64,000 nucleotides of DNA from CAWEQW01 sp963811365 (lineage in GTDB: Bacteria > Actinomycetota > Actinomycetes > Propionibacteriales > Nocardioidaceae): positions 128,290 through 192,289 of the forward strand of contig CAWEQW010000014.1 in NCBI GenBank assembly GCA_963811365.1. The letters run 5' to 3'. Of the stretch, positions 53,046-62,562 are shown piece by piece (positions within the stretch are counted from its first letter, which is position 1; every line of letters starts with the position of its first letter). A model generated the notes under the pieces. The model ran no database searches and was not told the origin of the DNA. It saw nothing but the letters and a program-made list of their open reading frames with translations. Both the position numbers and the translations under genes were made by a program.

Positions 53046-53074
53046 CCGCGGCCGAACTCGTGGCGGCCGGCGGC

Positions 53075-54715
53075 TCAGTGCAGGGTGAGCGGCGGCATCC
53101 GAAGTGCGGTCGCGGTGGATGCCCCGACGGCCGCAGCCGCATCCTGGACGCTGGGCAGGATTCGTGACACAGCGGCCCGGGGGTCCCGGCTGTTGCGTGC
53201 CCGCCCAAGCCGCGCCAGCGGAGCCACGTGTATCGCAGGGCACACCGGCGCGTCGGCCGGCAGGTCGGCCTTCGAGCGCGCAATGCGCACGGCGTCGCGC
53301 AGCCCGCCCAGGGCGTCGACCAGCCCGATGCGCGCAGCGTCGCTCCCGGTCCACACGCGCCCGCGCGCAATGCGCTCGATCTCGGCGACCGAACGGCCGC
53401 GCCCGCTGGCCACCTTCTCGACGAAGTCGTCGTACACGGCGTCGATCGTGGCTGCGAGCCGCTCGCGCTCGCCGTCGGTGAAGCCTCTCCGGTTGGAGAA
53501 CATCAAGGAGCGGGCACCGTGCGACACGGTCCCGGTCGTCAGGCCGACGCGGTCCAGGAGGTCGCGAACGACGAGCTTGCCCGCGAAGACGCCGATCGAG
53601 CCTGTGAGGGTCGAGGGCAACGCGACGATCGCGTCGGCAGGACAGGCGATGTAGTAGCCACCCGATGCCGCCAGGTTCCCCATCGACACGACCACGGGCT
53701 TGCCGGCCCGGCGTACCTGGCACACCTCCCGCCAGATCACCTCTGAGGCGACAGCTGAACCGCCCGGCGAGTCGACGAAGAGCACCACGGCACGAACATG
53801 CTTGTCCTCGGAGGCGGCACGCAGCGCCGCCGCCACCGAGTCGCTTCCCGCCGTTCGTCCGCCCGGCGTCCGACGGCTGGTCCCGGTCACGATCCCTCCG
53901 CGCACCTCGACGAGACCCACGTGGGGCACCTGTCGTCGAGGAAGGTGCGGCCGGCGGGAAGGACCCCATCGATCGGCGAACAGCAGGGTGGCCTTGCCGC
54001 CGGCCCTGCTTCCGATCGCGGCGTATGCCTCGTCTCGGTACCCCAGCCTGTCGACCAGCCCCGCCTCGCGAGCGTGCGTCGCGGTGTGCGGCCCAGCGTC
54101 GATGAGCTCTCGGACGCGGTCCTCCTCGATCCGTCGTCCGTCGGCGATCGCGGTGACGCCCTCGGTGAAGACCGAGTCCGCGAGGTGGTCGAGGGCCTCC
54201 CGATGCGCGTCGGTCAGGTCCTGGCGGATCAGGCGGTCCGCCGCGTTCTTGTACTCGTGCCGCTGCTCCAGCTGAGGCTCGATGCCGAGGCGGTCGAGGG
54301 CTCCCCGCACGAACGTCACCTCGATCCCCACTCCGAGCAGACCGACCTGCCCGCCCGGCTGCAGCCAGATCTCGTCGAACGCCGTGGCGAGGACGTACGC
54401 CGTCATGTCGGCCGCCCCTTCGCCGAAGCTCTCCGCCCAGGCGAGGGTGGGCTTGCCGGTTGCAGCGAAGGCACGCACTCCGAGGCGCAGCTCCTGCATG
54501 GTGGCCCAGGGCAACGGTCCGCCCACCTTGGCGATCAGCCCGAGGACACGGGGATCGTCGGCGGCTTCGTGCAGGGCGCGCAGGGTCGGACCCAGCTGGT
54601 GGTGGCCACGGCGCCCGAGGCGTCCGAGGAGATCGCCGTCGCTCGGCATGGCCGGCGGTACGACGAGGTCCAGCTCGAGCAGAACAGGCGACCGGTGACC
54701 GGGCAGGGCAGCCAT
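53075..54715 (-). CDS. sppA: Signal peptide peptidase SppA (long form)
   Basis: 546 residues in two S49 peptidase repeats, as in the long enterobacterial form. Lys156 (RHEYKNAADR) and Ser351 (GNLAASGGYYIACPAD) are the predicted catalytic dyad. VLFVDSPGGSAVASE and LTGSIGVFAGK are further family motifs. No N-terminal membrane helix is present, so it may be cytosolic or peripheral. It degrades cleaved signal peptides or membrane fragments. Confidence 0.92.
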   Translation of the reverse strand: MAALPGHRSPVLLELDLVVPPAMPSDGDLLGRLGRRGHHQLGPTLRALHEAADDPRVLGLIAKVGGPLPWATMQELRLGVRAFAATGKPTLAWAESFGEGAADMTAYVLATAFDEIWLQPGGQVGLLGVGIEVTFVRGALDRLGIEPQLEQRHEYKNAADRLIRQDLTDAHREALDHLADSVFTEGVTAIADGRRIEEDRVRELIDAGPHTATHAREAGLVDRLGYRDEAYAAIGSRAGGKATLLFADRWGPSRRPHLPRRQVPHVGLVEVRGGIVTGTSRRTPGGRTAGSDSVAAALRAASEDKHVRAVVLFVDSPGGSAVASEVIWREVCQVRRAGKPVVVSMGNLAASGGYYIACPADAIVALPSTLTGSIGVFAGKLVVRDLLDRVGLTTGTVSHGARSLMFSNRRGFTDGERERLAATIDAVYDDFVEKVASGRGRSVAEIERIARGRVWTGSDAARIGLVDALGGLRDAVRIARSKADLPADAPVCPAIHVAPLARLGRARNSRDPRAAVSRILPSVQDAAAAVGASTATALRMPPLTLH

Positions 54716-54744
54716 GGCCCCACCCTAGGCACTCCGGAGGCCGA

Positions 54745-54761
54745 CCGCCGTCGCACGGCGG
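54745..54761. terminator. Small hairpin downstream of the class IV aminotransferase
   Basis: CCGCCGT (54745-54751) pairs with ACGGCGG (54755-54761) around a 3-base loop, in the gap after the aminotransferase stop and before the sppA start. A modest terminator candidate. Confidence 0.45.
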
Positions 54762-54790
54762 ACCCTCGAGCGCAAACGACCGCGAGGTGG

Positions 54791-55690
54791 TCACACCACG
54801 AGGGTGCCCTCGGCGGCAGTGCGGGCCGCGTAGGCGGCGGCGAGCTCGGCGCCACAACGTCCGGGACGGCCGCCGCCGATGGTGCGCCCGTCGACGGTGA
54901 GCACCGGCGTGACACCACCCATCGTGCCCGTCACGAACACCTCGTCGGCGGCGTAGACCTGGGTCAGGGAGTAGTCGCCCACCTCGACCGGCACTGCGGA
55001 GGCAGCACAGATCTCGAGGATGGTCTCCCGGGTGATGCCCTCCGGGCAGGCCCGCGTGGTGGAGGTGCGCACGACGTCGTCCTTGACGTGGAAGACGTGC
55101 GTCGCGTTCGTCTCGGCAACGAACCCGTTGTCGTCGAGCATCAGCGCGTCGTCGGCACCTGCGACGTTGGCCTCGACCTTGGCGAGGATCGAGGTCAGCA
55201 GGTTGGTGTGGTGGATCTTCGGGTCCAGCGAGTCCGGACGGTGCCGGCGCACCGAGGACGTGACCAGCGCGATCCCGCTGTCGGCGTACACCGGCGCCTT
55301 GAACTCCGCAAGCACGATGAGCGTCGGCCCGGACTGGTTGAGCCGGGGGTCCATGCCGCTGGTGATCTTCACCCCCCGGGTCAGGGTGAGCCGGATGTGC
55401 ACCTCGTCGGTCATCGAGTTGGCGGCCAGGACCGCGCGGAGCCTCGCGGTGATCTCCTCGTCGGTCGGGATCGAGGCGAAGGCCAGCGCCTGCGCGGAGC
55501 GCCGCAGCCGCGCGAGGTGCTCGGTGAGCTTGAAGATCCGGCTCTCGTGCAATCGCAGCCCCTCCCACACGGCGTCCCCACCCTGGACGACGGAGTCGAA
55601 CGGGCTGACGCCGGCCTCGTCGCGGTGGACCAGCCGGTCGTCGACCCCCACGATGAGGTCGCGGTTGCGCTCGTCGAAGGTCTGCAGCAT
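54791..55690 (-). CDS. PLP class IV aminotransferase (branched-chain/D-amino acid type)
   Basis: 299 residues. Fold type IV: RLVHRDEAGVSPFDSVVQGG, EGLRLHESRIFKLTEHLARL, PLP Lys in DPKIHHTNLL, and LDDNGFVAETNATHVF binding the cofactor. The substrate class (BCAA, D-amino acid or aminodeoxychorismate) is not certain. ATG 55690 overlaps the upstream stop (TGATG), so it is coupled to the sulfotransferase-like gene, a pairing that suggests a shared unknown pathway. Confidence 0.87.
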   Translation of the reverse strand: MLQTFDERNRDLIVGVDDRLVHRDEAGVSPFDSVVQGGDAVWEGLRLHESRIFKLTEHLARLRRSAQALAFASIPTDEEITARLRAVLAANSMTDEVHIRLTLTRGVKITSGMDPRLNQSGPTLIVLAEFKAPVYADSGIALVTSSVRRHRPDSLDPKIHHTNLLTSILAKVEANVAGADDALMLDDNGFVAETNATHVFHVKDDVVRTSTTRACPEGITRETILEICAASAVPVEVGDYSLTQVYAADEVFVTGTMGGVTPVLTVDGRTIGGGRPGRCGAELAAAYAARTAAEGTLVV

Positions 55691-56427
55691 CAAGCCTCCC
55701 GGGGACTCAGACGGTACGAAGCCAACGCGCGGTAGTACGGCCGGCACCGCTCCAGCAGGGGTGCGAGCCGGTCGGGAAGCGGGTCGACCGACCCGGCCGA
55801 GGCGGCCGCGAAGCCCGTCGACTCCTCCACGCCGGCGTACCAGTGCCGGGCCCACACCCCATCGGTGTCGCGTGCACCCGCCGGCCACGACAGCATCGCC
55901 TCGTCGAAGTCGATCCCGAGCGCGTGACAGAGCAGGGTGAGCGTTCCCCGAGGGTCGCGCAGGACGTCGGCGGCATCGACGACGGGACCGCCGAAGGTCT
56001 CGAACAGCTCGACCTGCTGGGGCAGACCGAGATCCTCCAACGTCGGCTCTGCGCGAACCTTGGCGTACGACGTCAGCACCCGCTCGGGGTCTCGGACCAA
56101 GAACGCGTGCCGCAGTGACGACAGCGGCTGGCGGGGGAACGACGCAAGCAGATGGTGGGTCATCTGCTTCTGGTACTGCAGCGGCGTCGCGACGGGTCCG
56201 GCCGCAAGCTCCGCCATCACCGCGGAGGCGTCGCTCTGCTGCGACGCGATCACGGCGTCTCGTGCGGGATGGTCGATCCCCGTGGCGACCAGGTAGGCGG
56301 CGTACAGCGGCTCGTCGACCACCGAGCAGTCGGGACGGTTCTCGAAGCTGCGCATCATGGCCGTGGACAGGTTCCGCGGACCCGACCACATCGCGATCCG
56401 CGTCCGCTCCGGCTGCTGCCTGCTCAT
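55690..56427 (-). CDS. Sulfotransferase-like P-loop protein
   Basis: 245 residues. It has an N-terminal sulfotransferase-type P-loop, RIAMWSGPRNLSTAMMRSFE, and a later HAFLVRDPERVLTSYAKV resembling the PAPS 3'-phosphate loop. Members of this group often sit next to class IV aminotransferases but their acceptor is unknown. An upstream in-frame ATG (56436) is also possible. The 115 bases upstream, up to the MFS gene, show no clear element. Confidence 0.75.
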   Translation of the reverse strand: MSRQQPERTRIAMWSGPRNLSTAMMRSFENRPDCSVVDEPLYAAYLVATGIDHPARDAVIASQQSDASAVMAELAAGPVATPLQYQKQMTHHLLASFPRQPLSSLRHAFLVRDPERVLTSYAKVRAEPTLEDLGLPQQVELFETFGGPVVDAADVLRDPRGTLTLLCHALGIDFDEAMLSWPAGARDTDGVWARHWYAGVEESTGFAAASAGSVDPLPDRLAPLLERCRPYYRALASYRLSPREA

Positions 56428-56542
56428 CGCGAGCATTCTGCCTCGTGGCGCGACGGTTCGCGGTCGGAGTCTCGTCACGACTGCGGCTGTGAACGTGTCA
56501 AACGCGTCGACGGTCCCGTCGGACCAGGGAAGAGACCCGGGC

Positions 56543-58345
56543 TCACCGCCTCACGGCGCCATCGGCGGTCAGGTCGGCGTACGGGCGCGCGTCCATGGTC
56601 GGGGCCTCCTCATCGTCGTTGTGGATGTACCTCCCGCCCCGCAGCGCCGACGCCAGGGCGGCGATGAGGCAGGCGCCGATGGCGAAGCTGAAGGCCACTC
56701 CGAGCCCGTCGGAGAACGGACCCGAGATCAGCGCCGGGAAGAAGCCGTGGCCGGTCAGGTGTGCCTGGCTGGCGGCCGGCAGCTGATGCAGCACGTGTGG
56801 ACCGAGCAGTGACTGGATCGGGTTGTAGCCCAGCAGCGACGCGAACAGCACCCCGACCGGAGGTAGCGCGGCGACCCGGGCGGCGGCGTCGTGGGGCACT
56901 CCGTTCGCGGTGAGCCCGTGCATCAGCGTGCCGGGCAGGGAGGCGGCCAGACCGGTGATCATCAGCGAGAAGAAGATCCCGATCGAGAGCACCATGGCCG
57001 AGTTGCTGAACACCGTGCTCATCCCGCCTCCGACGCCCCGCTGATGGGCGGGCAGGCTGTTCATGATCCCGGTGTTGTTGGGTGCCGCGAACAGCCCCAT
57101 GCCCAACCCGTTCATCAGCAGGGCGGCGGCGAACTGCCAGTAGGCGAAGCTCACCGGCAGCGCCCACAGCCACACGAAGCTGGCGGCGGCGACCAGCATC
57201 CCGCCGGTGGCGAAGAGGCGGGGTCCGAACCTGTCCGACAGCCACCCCGACGTGGGACCGGCCACCAGGAACCCGACGGTCATCGGCAGCATGTAGATGC
57301 CCGCCCACAGCGGCGTGGACGCGAAGCTGTAGCCGTGCCGGGGCAGCCAGATGCCCTGCAGCCAGATGATCAGGATGAACATCAGGCCACCGCGGCCCAG
57401 CGCGGCCAGCAGGCTGGCGATGTTGCCGAAGGTGAAGGCACGGATCTTGAACAGGCTCAACCGGAACATCGGCTCGGGAACGCGCGTCTCGACCCAGCAG
57501 AACAGCACCAGCACGGCGCACCCGCCGATCAGCGCCGTCAGGACCCAGGGGTTGGCCCAGCCCATCGTGTGCGTGCCATAGGGCTGGATGCCGTACGTGA
57601 TGCCGACCAGCACCGCGATCAGCCCGACCGCGAAGGTGCCGTTGCCCGCCCAGTCCATGCGGGCATGCCTGCGGACTCCGGTGTCGTGCAGCTTGAAGTA
57701 GGCCCAGACAGTGCCGAAGAGTCCGAAGGGAACCGAGACCACGAAGACCATGTGCCACTCGATCGGCGCGAGCAGGCCGCCGACGACGAGTCCGATGAAG
57801 GATCCGGCGATCGCGGCGACCATGTTCAGGCCGAGCCCAAGGCCGCGCTCGGTCGGGGGGAACGCGTCGGTGATGATCGCGCTCGAGTTGGCCATCAGCA
57901 TCGCGCCGCCGATGCCCTGGAAGACCCGCATCGCCACCAGCCACAGGGCCGCCGCCTGGCCGTCCATCCAGGTGATCGCGAGCATGACCGAGAAGAACGT
58001 GAAGATCGCGAACCCGGCGTTGTAGATCCTCACCCGCCCGTACATGTCGCCGAGTCGCCCCAGGCCGACCACCAAGACGGCCGTGACGACCATGTAGCCC
58101 ATGATCAACCACAGCAGCAGGCTGGTGTTCCCCGGTTCGAGCGGGTTGATGTGAATGCCGCGGAAGATGTCGGGCAGCGCGATCAACAGGATCGAGGAGT
58201 TGATCGTGGCGATCAGCATGCCGAGCGTGGTGTTGGACAGGACCACCCACTTGTACCTCGAGCTGACGGTGTCGCGCTCCGCCCGCACTCGCGCGCGGTC
58301 CCTGCGCAGGTCTCTGGCTCGCTGCGCAGATCGAGTTCCGGCCAC
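56543..58345 (-). CDS. MFS transporter of the DHA2/EmrB type
   Basis: 600 residues, 14 helices. VLSNTTLGMLIATINSSILL with LIALPDIF, RLGDMYGRVRIYNAG (motif A), QGIGGAMLMANSSAI and a second half ending in KGGRYIHN-like LRGGRYIHNDDEEAPTMD. GTG start with GAGGAG upstream. A palindrome upstream (58396-58419) suggests control by a local regulator. Likely multidrug export. Confidence 0.92.
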   Translation of the reverse strand: MAGTRSAQRARDLRRDRARVRAERDTVSSRYKWVVLSNTTLGMLIATINSSILLIALPDIFRGIHINPLEPGNTSLLLWLIMGYMVVTAVLVVGLGRLGDMYGRVRIYNAGFAIFTFFSVMLAITWMDGQAAALWLVAMRVFQGIGGAMLMANSSAIITDAFPPTERGLGLGLNMVAAIAGSFIGLVVGGLLAPIEWHMVFVVSVPFGLFGTVWAYFKLHDTGVRRHARMDWAGNGTFAVGLIAVLVGITYGIQPYGTHTMGWANPWVLTALIGGCAVLVLFCWVETRVPEPMFRLSLFKIRAFTFGNIASLLAALGRGGLMFILIIWLQGIWLPRHGYSFASTPLWAGIYMLPMTVGFLVAGPTSGWLSDRFGPRLFATGGMLVAAASFVWLWALPVSFAYWQFAAALLMNGLGMGLFAAPNNTGIMNSLPAHQRGVGGGMSTVFSNSAMVLSIGIFFSLMITGLAASLPGTLMHGLTANGVPHDAAARVAALPPVGVLFASLLGYNPIQSLLGPHVLHQLPAASQAHLTGHGFFPALISGPFSDGLGVAFSFAIGACLIAALASALRGGRYIHNDDEEAPTMDARPYADLTADGAVRR

Positions 58346-58395
58346 CAGACTCCTCCGGTACGTCGTTGAGGCGTGCAGTCCCCGACGAGACTAGT

Positions 58396-58419
58396 TAGTT
58401 GGCGTATACATCACAACTA
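58396..58419. promoter_or_regulatory. Imperfect palindrome upstream of the MFS gene
   Basis: TAGTTG (58396-58401) and CAACTA (58414-58419) are complementary around a 12-base A/T-rich core containing GTATAC. It lies 50 bases upstream of the MFS start and 18 bases from the sigma-factor stop. It is the only A/T-rich patch nearby and probably holds the MFS promoter and an operator of TetR or MarR size. Confidence 0.5.
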
Positions 58420-58436
58420 CAGCCTCGGGCGGCGGC

Positions 58437-59729
58437 TCACCTCGAGTTCGACGCACGCGTCCGGGCCTGCTCGGCGCGGCGGTGCAGGAGCGCACGCTCG
58501 CCCTGGTTCCTGGTGCGCGTGGCCGCCTCGGTGAACGCCTCGCTCGCCTGCGCGGGCAGCCCGGCCCGTTCGAGGAGGTCTCCGCGGACACTCGGCAGGA
58601 GCGGTGAGTCGCCGAGCGCCCCGGCGTCGAGCTCCTCCAGCACGGCGAGCCCTGCGTCCGGGCCGAACGCCCGCCCGTATGCCACCGCCCGGTTCACCTC
58701 GACGACCGGTCCCGGCGCGGCCTCGGCCAGGACGTCGTACAGGGCCGCGATCCGGCGCCAGTCCGTGTCCTCGGCACGAGCCGCGCGGGCATGCTGCGCA
58801 GCGATCGAGGCCTGCAGGAAGTACCTGCCGACCGGCTTCCCGCGCGCAGCGAGCCGCTCGGCCTGCCGCAGGGCACTCATCCCGCGCCGGATCAGCAGCC
58901 GGTCCCACCGTGTGCGGTCCTGCGCCTCCAGCAGCACCGGCTCACCGTGCTCATCGAGCCGGGCGGCCATCCGCGAGCCCTGGATCTCCAGCAGCGCCTG
59001 CAGGCCGAGCACCTCGGGCTCCTCGGGAGCGAGTGCGGCCAGCATCCGCGCCAGCCGCATCGCCTCACTCGTCAGGTCCGGGCGCATCCAGTCCTCGCCG
59101 GCGGTGGCGGTGTAGCCCTCGTTGAAGACCAGGTAGACCACGGCCATCACGTCGTCCAGACGCCTGGTCCGCTCCGCCCCGACAGGCAGCTCGAACTCGA
59201 CGTGAGCCCGCGACAGGGTCTTCTTGGCCCGCGAGATCCGCTGACCCATGGTCGACTCGCTGGTCAGGAACCCGCGGGCGATCTCCGCGGTGGTCAGCCC
59301 GCCGACCAACCGCAAAGTCAGCGCCGCCCGGGACTCGGCGCTCAGCACCGGGTGACAGGACAAGAAGATCAGCCGCAGCACGTCGTCCTCGATGTAGTCC
59401 ACCTGGCCGTCGAGGTCGGGCATCTGCGCCTCCTCTGCCCCACCGGCGTGTTCGAGCTCCGCGACCTTGCGGCGAAGGTTGCCGGCGCGCCGGAAGTGGT
59501 CGACGCCGCGCCGCTTCGCGGTGGTCATCAGCCACGCGCCCGGGTTCGCCGGAACACCGGTGGTGGGCCACTGCTCGAGCGCGGCCACGAGTGCGTCCTG
59601 GGCCAGGTCCTCGGCGAGCTCCACATCCCGGGTCATCCGGGTCAGCGCGCCGACGAGGCGGGCCGACTCGGCCCGCCACGCGGCGACGACGGCCTCGGTC
59701 AGGTCATCTGCACTGGTCCCTGCCGGCAC
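58437..59729 (-). CDS. ECF sigma factor with C-terminal extension (DGPF-associated type)
   Basis: 430 residues. Region 2 (RDVELAEDLAQDALVAALEQ) and region 4 (LTTAEIARGFLTSESTMGQR) are followed by a 230-residue TPR-like C-terminal domain (NEGYTATAGEDW, RYFLQASIAAQHARA, VVEVNRAVAYGRAFGP). This is the architecture of the ECF group whose genes stand beside DGPF/YCII proteins, as the next gene does. The extension probably replaces an anti-sigma factor. No membrane segment. Confidence 0.92.
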   Translation of the reverse strand: MPAGTSADDLTEAVVAAWRAESARLVGALTRMTRDVELAEDLAQDALVAALEQWPTTGVPANPGAWLMTTAKRRGVDHFRRAGNLRRKVAELEHAGGAEEAQMPDLDGQVDYIEDDVLRLIFLSCHPVLSAESRAALTLRLVGGLTTAEIARGFLTSESTMGQRISRAKKTLSRAHVEFELPVGAERTRRLDDVMAVVYLVFNEGYTATAGEDWMRPDLTSEAMRLARMLAALAPEEPEVLGLQALLEIQGSRMAARLDEHGEPVLLEAQDRTRWDRLLIRRGMSALRQAERLAARGKPVGRYFLQASIAAQHARAARAEDTDWRRIAALYDVLAEAAPGPVVEVNRAVAYGRAFGPDAGLAVLEELDAGALGDSPLLPSVRGDLLERAGLPAQASEAFTEAATRTRNQGERALLHRRAEQARTRASNSR

Positions 59730-59753
59730 GATGCCAGCGTAATCAGGCTCCGG

Positions 59754-60128
59754 TCAGTCCCCGGGCGCCTCCGGCCCGGTGGAGATCTGGCGCAGCGTCG
59801 CGATCACGGTGACCTCCGGCCAGTACTTGGCATGCAGCGCAGCGAACTCCTCCTGGTCGGCCACGGCCTCCTCGAGGGTGTCGTAGGCCATGATCGCCCA
59901 ACCGCCCACGACCTCCTTGGCCTCGGCGTACGGACCGTCCACCCGGGTCACCTCGCCCTCGCGGACCACGAAGTTCACCGCGTCCTCGGTCCCGTACAGA
60001 CCGCCGCCGTCGAGGAACACACCCCTCGCGGCCTGCTCACCGATGTAGGTGTCCATCGCCTCGAACAGCGCCTGCGGCGGCGTGCCGACACCCTCCTCCA
60101 TCCTCACGAACCCCATGAAACGCGGCAT
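59754..60128 (-). CDS. YCII/DGPF-domain protein
   Basis: 124 residues with the DGPF-like motif VDGPYAEAKEVVGGWAIM and a dimeric alpha-beta YCII fold start MPRFMGFVRMEEG. It is the standard partner of the adjacent ECF sigma gene, 24 bases away; biochemical role unknown. ATG 60128, AGGGAG upstream. In the 270 bases between it and the SulP stop I see one hairpin only. Confidence 0.9.
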   Translation of the reverse strand: MPRFMGFVRMEEGVGTPPQALFEAMDTYIGEQAARGVFLDGGGLYGTEDAVNFVVREGEVTRVDGPYAEAKEVVGGWAIMAYDTLEEAVADQEEFAALHAKYWPEVTVIATLRQISTGPEAPGD

Positions 60129-60353
60129 CACGATCACTCCCTCTTGTTGGCTCCGAGTCGCTTCTCGCCCGTACGTCGAACGGCTGCGGTGCTCCTCGAC
60201 ATCCACTCTGCAACGTTCTTCAGGATGCAGGACGTTCCTTCGTGGCGGCACCAGGTCGAGTACACCGCGCTCGACACCAGTCGCGGTGCAGCTCGGCTCG
60301 ACCGGCCGCAGCTCGCCGAGTCGCATCGGCCAGAAGGCCTCGTCTGTCAAGCG

Positions 60354-60380
60354 CCGCCAGACGTGGTCAAGCGCTGGCGG
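60354..60380. terminator. Hairpin downstream of the SulP gene
   Basis: CCGCCAG (60354-60360) and CTGGCGG (60374-60380) are perfect complements around a 13-base loop, 22 bases past the SulP stop on the minus strand. A modest terminator candidate. Confidence 0.45.
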
Positions 60381-60401
60381 TGTCCGTGGCGGCAGCGAGG
60401 G

Positions 60402-62330
60402 TCAGAACCGACGTCGGAGCGGCGGAGGCTGGTCAGGCTGCGGATCGGGCGTTCGAGCGGCGATGTGCTCCTCGAGGAGGTCGTCGGCCAGGTCGGCAGC
60501 CTGGTCGTCGGCCAGGTCCGCAGCCTGGTCGCCGGAGGCAGGACCCTCGGCGGGGTCGCGGCGAGGCGCCTCCGCGCCCGGTTCGATCCCGTGCACCCCG
60601 GGACCGGCGGGCACGTCGTCCAGGCCGTGTGCTCGGCGTGCCTCGCGCACCCCTTGGGAGATGCTGTGCCACAGGTGGTCCTCGCCCACCTGCTCCATGA
60701 GCCCGGAGGTCCTCAGCGCCTGTCGTACCGGCCACATCACGCGGACCAGATAGAGGTCGATGTCCCGCTTGCGCAGCACCGCCAGCAGATGCGCGAGCGC
60801 GTCGGCGCTGGTCACGTCCATCTGGTTGGTGGCCTCGAGGTCCAGCACCAGCACCCGGATCCCCGGGACTGCCTCCAGCCGGGACAGGACGGCGTCCTGG
60901 ATCGGCGCCGCCGTCACCCAGAACATCGGGGCGTCGACCCGGAGCACCAGCACCCCGGGAAAGGTGGGCCGCTCGTCGTGGTTGCGCACACTCCCCCAGG
61001 CGGCCTTCTCGTGCGGCACCTTGCCCATCACCTCGACGTCCACGCGGCTCGACCGATAGACCAGGCCGACCACCGAGCCGACCACGGCCAGCAGCAGACC
61101 GTTGAGGGGACCGAAGACCAGCACGCCGACAGCGGCGATGGCGGCCGCGACGATGTCGTTGCGGCGGACCCGGGCGTAGCGACGCAGCGCCCCGAAGTCC
61201 ATGAGCTTCCAGACGGCGTTGACCACGATCGCGCTGAGCACCGCCCGGGGCAGGTCGGAGAGGACCGGCGCGATCGCGACGATGACCACCAGAGCGAGCA
61301 GGGCTGCGGCGAGACCGGCCATCTGCGTGCGGCCCCGCGCATCCTCGACTGCTGCGGTCTTCGACAGGCTGCCCGCCACTCCGATCCCCCCGAACAGGCC
61401 GCAGGCGACGTTCGCGGCCCCGGAGGCGACGAGCTCCTGATCGGCGTCGATCCGGTAGTCGCCGTGACCGGCGAAGAGCCGAGCCGCGCTCAGCCCCTCC
61501 GCGAGGCCCACCAGCGCAAGCGCCGCCCCGGCTGCGAGCAGGCTCCACAGGTCCGCGCTGTCCACGGACGGGATCCCGGGTGTCGGAAGCCCACGGGGTA
61601 CCCGTCCCACCACTTCCACGCCGTGCGCCGCGAGGTCGAGGACCGAGGACGCGACCAGCCCGAGGACCAGCACGAGCAGCGCCCACGGGAACCGGGGAGC
61701 CACCTGCTGCCCACCGAAGAGCAGCACCAGGGCCACCGCCGAGACGGCCATCGTCGTCAGGTTTCCGTCTCCGTGGGTGAGGCTGGACCCAAGTGCCCCC
61801 AGTCGCTCGACCACCTGGCCCTGCGGCGTCGGTACGCCGAGCAGGTGAGGCACCTCACCCAGGATCACCAGGACCGTCAGGCCCAGCACGAATCCGGTGA
61901 CGATGGGCTTGGACAGGAACTCCGCCATCCAGCCGATGCCGAGGAACCCGGCCACCACGAGCACCAGTCCCGCGCCGAGCGCAAGGGCCGCGGTGTACGA
62001 CGCAGCCTGAGCGGTCCCGGCGACACCGAATCCGGCCAGGAACGACCCGGAGAGCACCGACACCGTCGAGACCGGACCGACCACGAGCTGCCGCGACGAG
62101 CCGAACACCGCGTAGACCAGCAGCGCGACCGGCACGGAGTAGAGGCCCACCTGGACGGGCGCACCGGCGATCGACGCGTAACCGAGGGCCTGAGGGACCG
62201 CGAGAGCGGCGACCACCGCACCCGCGAGGACGTCACCGCGGACCCAGCCCCGCTCGTAGCGGGGCAGCCAGGCCACGATCGGGAGCCGACGCCACGAACG
62301 CCCGAACCCGGCCTGCGTTCCGTCGCTCAT
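60402..62330 (-). CDS. SulP/SLC26-type anion transporter with STAS domain
   Basis: 642 residues. Eleven to fourteen helices begin with GDVLAGAVVAALAVPQALGYA and include GPVSTVSVLSGSFLAG and GIGVAGSLSKTAAVEDARG. A C-terminal STAS domain holds VLVLDLEATNQMDVTSADAL. The last 60 residues are a disordered acidic tail with the repeat DQAADLAD twice (24-bp DNA repeat, 60480-60527). The transported ion may be sulfate, bicarbonate or a carboxylate. ATG 62330. No feature seen in the 186 bases upstream. Confidence 0.9.
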   Translation of the reverse strand: MSDGTQAGFGRSWRRLPIVAWLPRYERGWVRGDVLAGAVVAALAVPQALGYASIAGAPVQVGLYSVPVALLVYAVFGSSRQLVVGPVSTVSVLSGSFLAGFGVAGTAQAASYTAALALGAGLVLVVAGFLGIGWMAEFLSKPIVTGFVLGLTVLVILGEVPHLLGVPTPQGQVVERLGALGSSLTHGDGNLTTMAVSAVALVLLFGGQQVAPRFPWALLVLVLGLVASSVLDLAAHGVEVVGRVPRGLPTPGIPSVDSADLWSLLAAGAALALVGLAEGLSAARLFAGHGDYRIDADQELVASGAANVACGLFGGIGVAGSLSKTAAVEDARGRTQMAGLAAALLALVVIVAIAPVLSDLPRAVLSAIVVNAVWKLMDFGALRRYARVRRNDIVAAAIAAVGVLVFGPLNGLLLAVVGSVVGLVYRSSRVDVEVMGKVPHEKAAWGSVRNHDERPTFPGVLVLRVDAPMFWVTAAPIQDAVLSRLEAVPGIRVLVLDLEATNQMDVTSADALAHLLAVLRKRDIDLYLVRVMWPVRQALRTSGLMEQVGEDHLWHSISQGVREARRAHGLDDVPAGPGVHGIEPGAEAPRRDPAEGPASGDQAADLADDQAADLADDLLEEHIAARTPDPQPDQPPPLRRRF

Positions 62331-62516
62331 CCCGGGCCACCTTTGCCTGCCGACCTCTCGCAGGCTAGCCGCACCGATCCGCCCTGGAGCCCACGACCGA
62401 GAACTGAGTCACCCCGGACAGTGCGAGCCTGGCACCCTTGCGGCCCGGGAGAGCGGATTCGCCGGAGCCTCCCGTGAACCGGCGGCGCTCAGGCATCAGG
62501 GAGTTGGGCCATCAGC

Positions 62517-62562
62517 TGGAGCCGGCTGTCGGAATCGAACCGACGACCTATTGATCTACGAG
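62517..62562 (-). tRNA. 3' fragment of a tRNA-Thr(CGT), likely attachment-site remnant
   Basis: On the minus strand the sequence begins in the anticodon loop (CTCGTAG, anticodon CGT), continues through the 3' anticodon stem ATCAA and variable loop, the T arm CGTCGG-TTCGAAT-CCGACA and the acceptor strand GCCGGCT with encoded CCA. The 5' half (D arm and acceptor 5' strand) is missing; the repeat at 62559 begins where it should be. Tyrosine integrases often use exactly this anticodon-loop-to-3'-end segment as attB, so this is probably one end of an integrated element or the scar of one. Confidence 0.8.

Noticed and set aside
51330..55568. 1400-codon minus-strand open frame opposite the BtaA-like and MFS genes
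   Set aside because: It covers clear plus-strand genes and out-of-frame sppA. No motif in its own translation.
58791..62477. 1200-codon plus-strand open frame opposite the sigma factor, YCII and SulP genes
   Set aside because: Antisense shadow of well-supported minus-strand genes with low-complexity His/Arg/Gln content and no domain.
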